Below, piece by piece: positions 1-5,307 of a stretch of DNA of 6,877 nucleotides. The translations under genes were made by a program, and so were the position numbers. Below the pieces are notes generated by a model that worked only from the letters and a program-made list of their open reading frames with translations, ran no database searches and was not told the DNA's origin. Source of the stretch: Gammaproteobacteria bacterium. Lineage in GTDB: Bacteria; Pseudomonadota; Gammaproteobacteria; Steroidobacterales; Steroidobacteraceae. The stretch covers positions 1 to 6,877 of the forward strand of contig JADLDF010000041.1 of NCBI GenBank assembly GCA_020846815.1, read 5' to 3'. Each line of letters begins with the position of its first letter. Position 1 is the first letter of the stretch.

Positions 1-144
1 CTGAAGGCCGTGCCTGCGGGAACCGAGCTGCACATCGTGCAGTCGGGCCTGCCGGAGATGATTCCGCTCGACGGCTGCTATCTCGGCTGGCAGCAGTCGC
101 TGAACAATCTCGCCCGGCTGGTGGAGCCGGAAATCAACGAGTGA
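1..144 (+). CDS. SRPBCC / AHSA1-like domain protein, C-terminal end only (partial)
   Basis: Frame 1 is open from the window edge to a TGA at 142-144 and encodes the last 47 residues of a protein. The tail reads ELHIVQSGLPEMIPLDGCYL followed by GWQQSLNNLARLVEPEINE. The GWQxSLxxLAxLVE ending after a (G)LPExIP segment is typical of the C-terminal helix of SRPBCC proteins of the AHSA1 (Hsp90 ATPase activator homologue 1-like) type. These are small soluble helix-grip proteins whose ligands are mostly unknown. Such genes are often found next to YCII/DGPF genes and ECF sigma factors, and both lie immediately downstream here, which supports the call. The next gene is convergent, with only 19 nt between the two stop codons and no visible terminator. 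The start and the ligand-cavity residues lie outside the window, so function cannot be specified. Confidence 0.8.
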   Translation: MKAVPAGTELHIVQSGLPEMIPLDGCYLGWQQSLNNLARLVEPEINE

Positions 145-163
145 ATGCGGCTCGCGGCGATCG

Positions 164-370
164 TCAGGCGCCCACGCGCCGGCGCATCGCCGCGATGTCG
201 GCCACGGGCCGCACCTCGATGCAGCCGTACTGCGACCAGGGCAGCTCCCGCGCCACCCGCAGGGCCTCGTCGTAGGAGGCGGCCTCGATGAGGTTGTAGC
301 CGGCCAGCACTTCCTTGGTCTCGGCGAACGGATCATCGAGCACGCTTATGCGCCCGCTCCGTTGCCGCAC
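164..370 (-). pseudogene. YCII/DGPF-family protein, N-terminally truncated remnant
   Basis: Reading leftward from a GTG at 370 to the stop at 164-166 gives 68 residues. The signature DDPFAETKEVLAGYNLIEA sits at residues 12-30, followed by SYDEALRVARELPW and the conserved end GCIEVRPVADIAAMRRRVGA. This is the C-terminal half of a YCII-related (PF03795, 'DGPF') protein; family members are usually about 115-120 residues. Family-like sequence also continues upstream of the GTG, in frame, to about position 400 (LLPAGKAKSVRQRSGR aligns with the usual LQPxATAxSVRxRxGR). It then runs into the oppositely oriented DGPF gene, so about 40-45 N-terminal residues have no room. There is no ATG or Shine-Dalgarno. 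The signature glycine is Asp (DDPF rather than DGPF). I infer a truncated, probably non-functional gene. Expression of a short C-terminal product cannot be excluded. Confidence 0.65.
312..328. repeat. 17-bp inverted repeat, left arm (DGPF signature codons on the minus strand)
   Basis: The 17 bases here are the exact reverse complement of 503-519. Both arms encode the FAETKE part of the DGPF motif, each on its own coding strand. The repeat follows from two paralogues lying in opposite orientation, with 174 nt between the arms. Confidence 0.85.
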
Positions 371-721
371 GGACTTCGCCTTGCCCGCCGGGAGGAGCTG
401 GTCAAGGCCGGCATCCTGCTGGCGGGCGATGGCCTGCAGCCCTCATCCTGCGGCAAGCGCGTGCGCTTCTCGGGCAGCCGCCGCACCGTCATCGATGGTC
501 CCTTCGCCGAGACCAAGGAGCTGGTGGCAGGCGACTGGCTGTGGCAGGTGTGCTCGATGGAGGAAGCCGTCGAATGGGTGCGGCGCTGCCCGAATCCCAT
601 GCCCACCGAATCCGAGATCGAGATCCGTCCCCTGTATGAGCTCAGTGACTTCGGCGATGCGGTGACGCCCGAAGTGCAGGCACAGCAGGATCGTCTGCGC
701 GCCCAGATGCCGGGTGCCTGA
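362..721 (+). CDS. YCII/DGPF-family protein, N-terminally truncated, upstream of the ECF sigma gene
   Basis: This reading frame gives 119 residues from a TTG at 362. Family-like sequence starts only at residue 11 (EELVKAGILLAGDGLQPSS), continues through KRVRFSG, the signature VIDGPFAETKELVAGDWLWQV (roughly residues 44-64), MEEAVEWVRRCPNPM and EIEIRPLYE, and ends with the usual TPE..Q..RLRAQ tail. That is the longer YCII/DGPF subtype, normally about 140 residues, with roughly the first 30 missing. The missing part would cover positions 299-390, which instead encode the opposite-strand DGPF remnant, so a simple frameshift is not the explanation. The TTG has no Shine-Dalgarno. The frame is open further upstream but has no start codon there. 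The stop lies 9 nt before the sigma factor ATG, so the two are likely cotranscribed. DGPF proteins are the known genomic partners of ECF42 sigma factors; their biochemical role is unclear. The family call is firm, the start codon is not. Confidence 0.75.
   Translation: MPHGLRLARREELVKAGILLAGDGLQPSSCGKRVRFSGSRRTVIDGPFAETKELVAGDWLWQVCSMEEAVEWVRRCPNPMPTESEIEIRPLYELSDFGDAVTPEVQAQQDRLRAQMPGA
503..519. repeat. 17-bp inverted repeat, right arm (DGPF signature codons on the plus strand)
   Basis: TTCGCCGAGACCAAGGA matches the reverse complement of 312-328 at all 17 positions. The match stops on both sides (CCC versus CCG before it, G versus A after it), as expected for conserved codons of diverged paralogues rather than a recent copy. 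Confidence 0.85.
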
Positions 722-730
722 CGGCCGCGC

Positions 731-2002
731 ATGAACGATGCCCTGCGCCGTACCATCGATACGCTCTGGCGGATCGAGTCTGCGCGCATCATCGGCGCCG
801 TGGCGCGGATGGTGCGTGATGTCGGCGTGGCCGAAGACATCGCGCAGGATGCTCTGGTCGCGGCGCTGGAGCACTGGCCGGCCGAGGGCTTGCCGGACAA
901 CCCGGCGGCCTGGCTGATGGCCACCGCGCGCAACAAGGCGCTGGATCGCCTGCGCCAGGCGGGTCTGCAACGGCGGCGGCGCGAGGAGCTCGGTGCCGAT
1001 GCCGACGCCCGGGGCGAGCACCTCACCCCCGATGGCAGCGAGCAGGCCGACGCGGACGACGTGGGCGATGACCTGCTGCGGCTGATCTTCATCGCCTGTC
1101 ATCCGGTGTTGACCAAGGAAGTGCAGGTCGCGCTCACGCTGAAGCTGCTCGGTGGTCTGACCACGCCCGAGATCGCGCGCGCCTTCGTGCAGAGCGAGGC
1201 CACCATTGCGCAGCGCATCGTGCGCGCCAAGCGCACGCTGGCCGAGGCCGGGGTCGCTTTCGAGCTGCCGCGCGGCGCGGAACTCCACCAGCGGCTGGGG
1301 AGCGCGCTCGAGTCCATCTACCTCATCTTCAACGAAGGCTACACCGCGACCGCAGGCGACGACCTCATGCGTCCCGCCCTGTGCGAGGAAGCTCTGCGCC
1401 TCGCACGCATGCTCGCGCAGCTTGCGTCCACGGAGCGCGAAGTGCATGGCCTCGCGGCATTGCTCGAGCTGCAGCACTCGCGCCTGCGTGCGCGCACGGA
1501 TGGCAAGGGTGAGCCCGTGCTGTTGCTGGACCAGAATCGCGCGCAATGGGACTGGCTTCTCATCGGACGTGGGCTTGCGGCACTGGAGGCCGCGCGACGC
1601 CTGCCGGGCGAGGCCGGACCTTACGAGCTGCAGGCCGTCATCGCCTCCTGCCATGCGCGCGCACGTGAGGCGCGCGGTACCGACTGGGCCGGCATCGTGG
1701 CGGCCTATGACGCCCTGCGCCGCATCATGCCTGCCCCCGTGGTGGCACTGAACCGTGCGGTGGCCGTGAGCAGGGCACTGGGGCCCTCGCCTGCGCTGGC
1801 ACTGGTCGATGCCATCGTCGCGGAGGGCAGACTGGCGGAGTACCACCTGCTGCCCGCCGTGCGTGGCGACCTGCTGGTCTCGCTGCACCGTCTGGACGAG
1901 GCCCGCGCGGAGTTCGAGCGCGCCGCGTCGCTGGCGCGCAATGAACGCGAGCGCGCGCTGCTGATCGCACGCGCCAGAGCCACCTCATCCAGCCGCCCAT
2001 GA
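731..2002 (+). CDS. ECF-family RNA polymerase sigma factor, ECF42 type with C-terminal TPR-like extension
   Basis: This is a 423-residue cytoplasmic sigma-70 family regulator, about twice the length of a classical ECF factor. Region sigma-2 covers about residues 10-78 and carries the subgroup pattern AEDIAQDALVAALEHWP..G.P.NPAAWLMATARNKALDRLR. Region sigma-4 covers about 114-170 (FIACHPVLTKEVQVALTLKL, GLTTPEIARAF, then EATIAQRIVRAKRTL, the recognition helix-turn-helix). A DUF6596-type segment follows (about 186-275, LGSALESIYLIFNEGY and EVHGLAALLELQHSR). The last part (about 280-415) is helical and TPR-like and includes the conserved YHLLPAVRGDLLVSL. This matches COG4941/ECF42, a group that typically lacks a neighbouring anti-sigma factor and sits beside DGPF (YCII) genes; both hold here. 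The C-terminal extension is thought to control activity. The ATG has no clear Shine-Dalgarno and lies 9 nt after the YCII stop, suggesting coupled translation. The target promoters cannot be read from this window. Confidence 0.93.
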   Translation: MNDALRRTIDTLWRIESARIIGAVARMVRDVGVAEDIAQDALVAALEHWPAEGLPDNPAAWLMATARNKALDRLRQAGLQRRRREELGADADARGEHLTPDGSEQADADDVGDDLLRLIFIACHPVLTKEVQVALTLKLLGGLTTPEIARAFVQSEATIAQRIVRAKRTLAEAGVAFELPRGAELHQRLGSALESIYLIFNEGYTATAGDDLMRPALCEEALRLARMLAQLASTEREVHGLAALLELQHSRLRARTDGKGEPVLLLDQNRAQWDWLLIGRGLAALEAARRLPGEAGPYELQAVIASCHARAREARGTDWAGIVAAYDALRRIMPAPVVALNRAVAVSRALGPSPALALVDAIVAEGRLAEYHLLPAVRGDLLVSLHRLDEARAEFERAASLARNERERALLIARARATSSSRP

Positions 2003-2022
2003 GCATCGTCAGCCCGATGAGG

Positions 2023-2028
2023 TATAGT
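2023..2028 (+). promoter_or_regulatory. Possible -10 element upstream of the DAACS transporter gene
   Basis: TATAGT matches five of six bases of the sigma-70 -10 consensus and stands out in a GC-rich background, 20 nt after the sigma factor stop. At a 17-nt spacer the -35 position holds TGAGCA, a poor 3/6 match. If used, it would give a 5' leader of about 205 nt ahead of the ATG at 2242. The call is weak and made on sequence resemblance alone. Confidence 0.25.
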
Positions 2029-2224
2029 CCCGGCGGGCGCGGGAGCGAGCCTGAGACTGCATAAGATTGGGTGGGCGAAGCGGCGGGGTCTGTGGGTATC
2101 GCCGCGGGTATCGAAAAAGGCCATCAGGGATTTCAGCCGTCGCGGCAGTCCGTGGCGTCAGGGTCCGAGTCCGTCCGCCCATTCATGCAGACCGAGTCGA
2201 TGGTCGGTCGCGACGCGATCGCGC

Positions 2225-2230
2225 GAGGGA
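2225..2230 (+). promoter_or_regulatory. Shine-Dalgarno that fixes the transporter start at 2242
   Basis: GAGGGA lies 11 nt before the ATG at 2242. The other in-frame starts (GTG 2071, ATG 2185, ATG 2200) have no comparable site. They would also add up to 57 residues that do not look like family sequence. Confidence 0.6.
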
Positions 2231-2241
2231 TCTGCCCGGCA

Positions 2242-3522
2242 ATGAGTGAATCCGGTTCATCGCTGCACCGTCGCATCCTGTCCGGCGTACTGCTCGGTGC
2301 CGCGGCCGGCGTGCTCGCCAACCTGCTGGCCGGTGGCGAGCCCTGGCTCGAGGCCACGGTACGCTACGTCACGCAGCCCGTCGGTACGCTGTTCCTGCGC
2401 TTGCTGCTGATGCTGGTGATCCCGCTGGTGTTCGCGGGTCTGGTCAGCGGTGTCGCGGGCCTCGGCGACGTGCGTCATCTGGGGCGCGTGGGCCTGCGCA
2501 CGCTGGCGTTCACGGTGCTGTTCTCGTCGCTGGCGGTGCTGCTCGGCCTGCTGATGGCGAACGTGCTGCAGCCGGGCGCGGGTGTCAGCGAGGCCGCGCG
2601 GGCGCAGCTCGCGGCGAGCGCGGCGGAGCGCTCCGGTGCCATCAGTGCCGCATCGCGCCCCGACAGCGGCTGGAATCTGCTGCTCGCCATCGTGCCCGAC
2701 AATCCGATCAAGGCCGCGGCCAACGGCGACATGCTCGCCGTGATGTTCTTCGCGCTGATGCTCGGCATCGGCGTGGCGCTGACGCGCACCGAGCCGGCGC
2801 GGCGTTTCGAGGCGGCGGTCGAGGGACTCTACGAAGTCACGATGCGGTTGATCGGCATGGTGATCTCGCTGGCGCCTATCGGCGTCGCCGCGCTGCTGTT
2901 CACGCTGACGGCGCAGCTCGGCTACGGCGTGCTGCTGCAGCTCGCGCGCTATACGCTGGTGGTCATCGCCGCGCTCGCCATCCATCAGTTCGTGATCTAC
3001 ACGCTGACGCTCAAGTGGTACGCGGGCATCGGGCCGCGGCAGTTCTTCGGCGCGGTGCAGAGCGCGATGCTGACGGCGTTCTCCACGGCCTCCAGCAGTG
3101 CGACGCTCCCCACCTCGCTGAAGGTGGCGAACGAGAATCTGAAGCTGCCACCGCACATCGGCCGCTTCGTGCTGACCATCGGCGCCACCGCCAACCAGAA
3201 CGGCACGGCGCTGTTCGAGGGCGTGACGGTGCTGTTCCTGGCGCAGTTCTACGGGGTGCCGCTGACGATTCCCGAACAGGGGCTGGTGCTGTTCATCTGC
3301 ATCCTCGGCGGCATCGGCACCGCCGGCGTGCCGGCAGGATCGCTGCCGGTGGTGACGATGATCCTCGGCATGGTCGGCATCCCGCCCGAAGGCATCGGGC
3401 TGATCCTGGGCGTCGACCGGTTGCTGGACATGTGCCGCACGACCGTCAACGTGACCGGCGACCTCGCGATTGCGACGCTGGTGGCGAAGGGGGAGAACGG
3501 CGCTGCGCCGGCCGCCGGATAG
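2242..3522 (+). CDS. DAACS-family dicarboxylate/amino acid:cation symporter
   Basis: This is an inner-membrane secondary transporter of 426 residues, a normal length for the glutamate/aspartate/C4-dicarboxylate symporter family (GltP/DctA/GltPh fold). The hallmarks appear in order: N-terminal hydrophobic segments (about residues 10-110), the serine-rich hairpin HP1 (STASSSATLP, Ser284-286), TM7 GATANQNGTALFEG (314-327), hairpin HP2 GGIGTAGVPAGS (356-367), and TM8 DRLLDMCRTTVNVTGD (392-407). By alignment to GltPh, Asp396 and Arg399 correspond to substrate-binding Asp394 and Arg397, while Asn403 and Asp407 correspond to Na+-site Asn401 and Asp405. The Arg favours an acidic substrate such as aspartate, glutamate or a dicarboxylate; the exact one is unknown. 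An oddity is NQNGT (318-322) replacing NMDGT, so the GltPh Asp312 equivalent is Asn320. I believe this variant recurs in a DAACS subgroup. I chose the ATG at 2242 for its Shine-Dalgarno and family-like length. The gene is probably transcribed from its own leader. Confidence 0.92.
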   Translation: MSESGSSLHRRILSGVLLGAAAGVLANLLAGGEPWLEATVRYVTQPVGTLFLRLLLMLVIPLVFAGLVSGVAGLGDVRHLGRVGLRTLAFTVLFSSLAVLLGLLMANVLQPGAGVSEAARAQLAASAAERSGAISAASRPDSGWNLLLAIVPDNPIKAAANGDMLAVMFFALMLGIGVALTRTEPARRFEAAVEGLYEVTMRLIGMVISLAPIGVAALLFTLTAQLGYGVLLQLARYTLVVIAALAIHQFVIYTLTLKWYAGIGPRQFFGAVQSAMLTAFSTASSSATLPTSLKVANENLKLPPHIGRFVLTIGATANQNGTALFEGVTVLFLAQFYGVPLTIPEQGLVLFICILGGIGTAGVPAGSLPVVTMILGMVGIPPEGIGLILGVDRLLDMCRTTVNVTGDLAIATLVAKGENGAAPAAG

Positions 3523-3589
3523 AAGCGACCGGCGCGATCCTCTCACCAGGAACTCCGTTCATAGTAGTCTTGCCGCCGGTCGAAGTTCC

Positions 3590-3594
3590 GGAAG
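3590..3594 (+). promoter_or_regulatory. Weak Shine-Dalgarno supporting the GTG start of the MFS gene
   Basis: GGAAG lies 7 nt before the GTG at 3602. It is a partial match only, but starting here puts the first membrane-proximal motif (GTAFEWYDFF) about 20 residues from the N-terminus, as is usual in the MHS group. Starting further upstream, at 3470, would overlap the previous gene with Arg-rich sequence. Confidence 0.4.
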
Positions 3595-3601
3595 CCGCAA
3601 C

Positions 3602-5257
3602 GTGTCAGTCGCCGCCCTGCCTGCCGCTCCCCGCAACTTGAAGCTCGTCGTGCCCGCGTCTGCCGCCGGCACGGCATTCGAGTGGTACGACTTCTTCATC
3701 TTCGTGCCGCTGTCGAGCATCCTCGCGAAGACCTTCTTCGCCGGCCTCGACGACGCGACCGGCTACATTCTCGCGCTCGGCGCGTTCGCCGCCGGCTTCG
3801 CGTTCCGTCCGCTCGGCGCGCTGATCTTCGGCCGCATGGGCGATCTCATCGGCCGCAAGAGCACCTTCCTGGTGACGATCTCGATGATGGGCGCCGCGAC
3901 CTTCGCGATCGGCCTGCTGCCGACCTACGCCGACGCAGGCCTGATCGCGCCGGTGCTGTTCGTCGCGCTGCGCATCGTCCAGGGGTTGGCGCTCGGTGGT
4001 GAATGGGGCGGGGCGGCGATCTACATCGCCGAGCACGCGCCGGCGCAGCGGCGCGGCTATCTCACGAGCTGGATGGGTTCGGCGGCGGCCTTCGGTCTCG
4101 GCGGCGCGCTGGTCGTCACGCTCGGTACGCGGCTCGCCATGGGCGAAGCCGCGTTCGACGCCTGGGGCTGGCGCGTGCCCTTCCTGGTGTCGGCGATCCT
4201 GCTGGCGCTGTCGCTATGGATCCGCCTGAAGCTGCACGAGAGCCCGATGTTCCAGCAGCTGCGGGACTCGGGCCAGCAGTCGAAGTCGCCGTACCGGGAG
4301 TCCTTCGGCGAGTGGCGCAACCTGAAAGTCGTGCTGATCGCGCTGTTCTCGATGATGGTCGCGCAGGGTGCGGTCTGGTACACCACGTTCTTCTACAGCC
4401 AGTTCTTCGTCGAGCGCATCGTCAAGGTCGCGCCGGGCACGGTCAACGCGCTGATGATCGCGCTGGTCGCGGCCTCGGCGCCGCTCTATCTCTTCTTCGG
4501 CTGGCTGTCGGACCGCATCGGCCGCAAGCCGGTGATGCTCTCGGGCATGATCGTCATGGCGCTCGCGATCTTCCCGAGCTTCCAGGCGGTGACCCGGGCC
4601 GCGAACCCGGCGCTGGTCGAGGCCACGGAGCGTGCGCCGGTCAGCGTCGTCGCCGATCCGGCGGAATGTGCGCTGCAGTTCGATCCCATCGGCAAGTCGC
4701 AGTTCCGCTCCTCCTGCGACGTCGCCAAGACCGTGCTCGCCGGTACGGGCATTCCCTATACCAATGTCGCGGCGCCTGCGGGTGCGGTCGCGGAGGTGCG
4801 CGTCGGCGAGGTGGGCGTGGGTTCGGCGGATGGCCGGGGGCTCGATGCACCGGCACTCGCGGCGCTCAAGGCCGAGGTCGGCGGGCGCATCAAGGCGGCG
4901 CTCGCGGCGGCGGGCTATCCGCCGTCGGCCGACCCGGCGCGTGCCGACGTCTTCACCGTGTTCGCCTGGCTCATGGTGCTGGTCATCGGCGCGACCGCGC
5001 TCTATGGCCCGCAGGCCGCCTGTCTCGTCGAGCTGTTCCCGACGCGCATCCGTTATACGGCGCTGTCGCTGCCTTATCACATCGGCACCGGCTGGGTCGG
5101 CGGCTTCCTGCCGGCGACGGCCTATGCGATGACCGTCGCGACGGGCGACATCTACTACGGGCTCTGGTACCCGATGGTGGCGATCGCGTTGTCGATCGTC
5201 GTGACGGCGCTGTTCCTGCCTGAAACACGGCATCGCGCGCTCCACCGCGCCGCCTGA
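3602..5257 (+). CDS. MFS transporter, MHS (metabolite:H+ symporter) type, with a large TM9-TM10 periplasmic insertion
   Basis: This is a 551-residue inner-membrane proton symporter, against about 430-450 for standard MHS members (ProP, KgtP, ShiA, CitA). Motifs seen are GTAFEWYDFF in TM1, the loop 2-3 signature GRMGDLIGRK (residues 77-86), the MHS-typical RIVQGLALGGEWGGAAIYIAEHAP run through TM4-TM5, the pseudo-repeat SDRIGRK (303-309) in loop 8-9, and ELFPTRIRYTALSLPYHIG (from about 477) around loop 10-11. A soluble stretch of about 120 residues (327-448) sits between TM9 and TM10. Standard MFS topology places it in the periplasm. It holds two cysteines, C356 and C372, that could pair, and ends in KAALAAAGYPPSADPARADV. 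I recall similar long MHS-like transporters, so the insertion is likely a subfamily trait rather than a fusion. The substrate is unknown; organic acids or osmolytes are typical. The gene starts 79 nt after the DAACS gene, with no terminator seen between them. Confidence 0.88.
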   Translation: MSVAALPAAPRNLKLVVPASAAGTAFEWYDFFIFVPLSSILAKTFFAGLDDATGYILALGAFAAGFAFRPLGALIFGRMGDLIGRKSTFLVTISMMGAATFAIGLLPTYADAGLIAPVLFVALRIVQGLALGGEWGGAAIYIAEHAPAQRRGYLTSWMGSAAAFGLGGALVVTLGTRLAMGEAAFDAWGWRVPFLVSAILLALSLWIRLKLHESPMFQQLRDSGQQSKSPYRESFGEWRNLKVVLIALFSMMVAQGAVWYTTFFYSQFFVERIVKVAPGTVNALMIALVAASAPLYLFFGWLSDRIGRKPVMLSGMIVMALAIFPSFQAVTRAANPALVEATERAPVSVVADPAECALQFDPIGKSQFRSSCDVAKTVLAGTGIPYTNVAAPAGAVAEVRVGEVGVGSADGRGLDAPALAALKAEVGGRIKAALAAAGYPPSADPARADVFTVFAWLMVLVIGATALYGPQAACLVELFPTRIRYTALSLPYHIGTGWVGGFLPATAYAMTVATGDIYYGLWYPMVAIALSIVVTALFLPETRHRALHRAA

Positions 5258-5272
5258 AGCCGGAGCCTGGGC

Positions 5273-5278
5273 TAGAAT
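5273..5278 (+). promoter_or_regulatory. Possible -10 element of the lipoprotein-peptidase operon
   Basis: TAGAAT matches five of six -10 consensus bases, 15 nt after the MFS stop and 29 nt before the lipoprotein ATG. I find no convincing -35 box at 16-18 nt spacing. Its position in a short gap just ahead of a good Shine-Dalgarno is typical for a start of transcription near 5285. Confidence 0.35.
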
Positions 5279-5292
5279 CGGCGGCACTCCGC

Positions 5293-5298
5293 AGGAGA
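5293..5298 (+). promoter_or_regulatory. Shine-Dalgarno of the SPOR lipoprotein gene
   Basis: AGGAGA lies 9 nt before the ATG at 5308. It is the best ribosome binding site in the window and fixes this start. Confidence 0.7.
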
Positions 5299-5307
5299 CT
5301 GCCGCCG

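Larger units (their letters stand above)
2003..2241 (+). other. 239-nt intergenic leader without a supported gene
   Basis: This is the longest non-coding gap in the window. The transporter frame is open through it back to a GTG at 2071, but the implied peptide is Gly/Ser/Arg-rich and unlike a DAACS N-terminus, so I leave it non-coding. Visible items are a possible -10 at 2023-2028, a 5-bp GC stem (2028-2032 with 2040-2044) lacking a T-tract, an 8-bp direct repeat GGGTATCG at 2094-2101 and 2106-2113, a palindrome CGCGATCGCG at 2214-2223, and the Shine-Dalgarno at 2225-2230. I recognise no riboswitch. Confidence 0.5.

Noticed and set aside
299..391. A frameshift hiding the missing N-terminus of the plus-strand DGPF gene
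   Set aside because: The stretch where about 30 residues should lie encodes the opposite-strand DGPF remnant, and no plus-strand frame there resembles a YCII N-terminus.
443..1888. A long minus-strand open frame (481 codons) opposite the sigma factor
   Set aside because: It is antisense to a clearly coding gene. Its translation is rich in Arg, Gln and His without family motifs, as expected from codon-position bias in high-GC DNA.
2028..2044. A hairpin TCCCG/CGGGA after the sigma factor as a terminator
   Set aside because: The stem is only 5 bp with a 7-nt loop and no T-tract; such stems are frequent by chance at this GC content.
2214..2223. The palindrome CGCGATCGCG as an operator
   Set aside because: A 10-bp GC-rich palindrome is expected by chance in such DNA, and no second copy or known site is present.
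2071..2241. An N-terminal extension of the DAACS protein from GTG 2071
   Set aside because: The added 57 residues are hydrophilic and unlike the family. The ATG at 2242 has a Shine-Dalgarno and gives normal length.
2067..2249. A small 60-codon frame in the intergenic leader
   Set aside because: The product is Arg/Gly-rich with no motif, and the frame overlaps the Shine-Dalgarno and start of the transporter gene. Nothing supports coding.
2257..3546. A long minus-strand open frame (429 codons) opposite the DAACS gene
   Set aside because: It has a shadow composition (runs of Arg, Gln, His, Glu), no hydrophobic or conserved segments, and lies fully antisense to a recognised transporter.
3470..3601. 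An upstream start of the MFS gene overlapping the DAACS gene
   Set aside because: It gives an Arg-rich N-terminus of 44 extra residues with no family resemblance and a 53-nt overlap. GTG 3602 fits the spacing to TM1.
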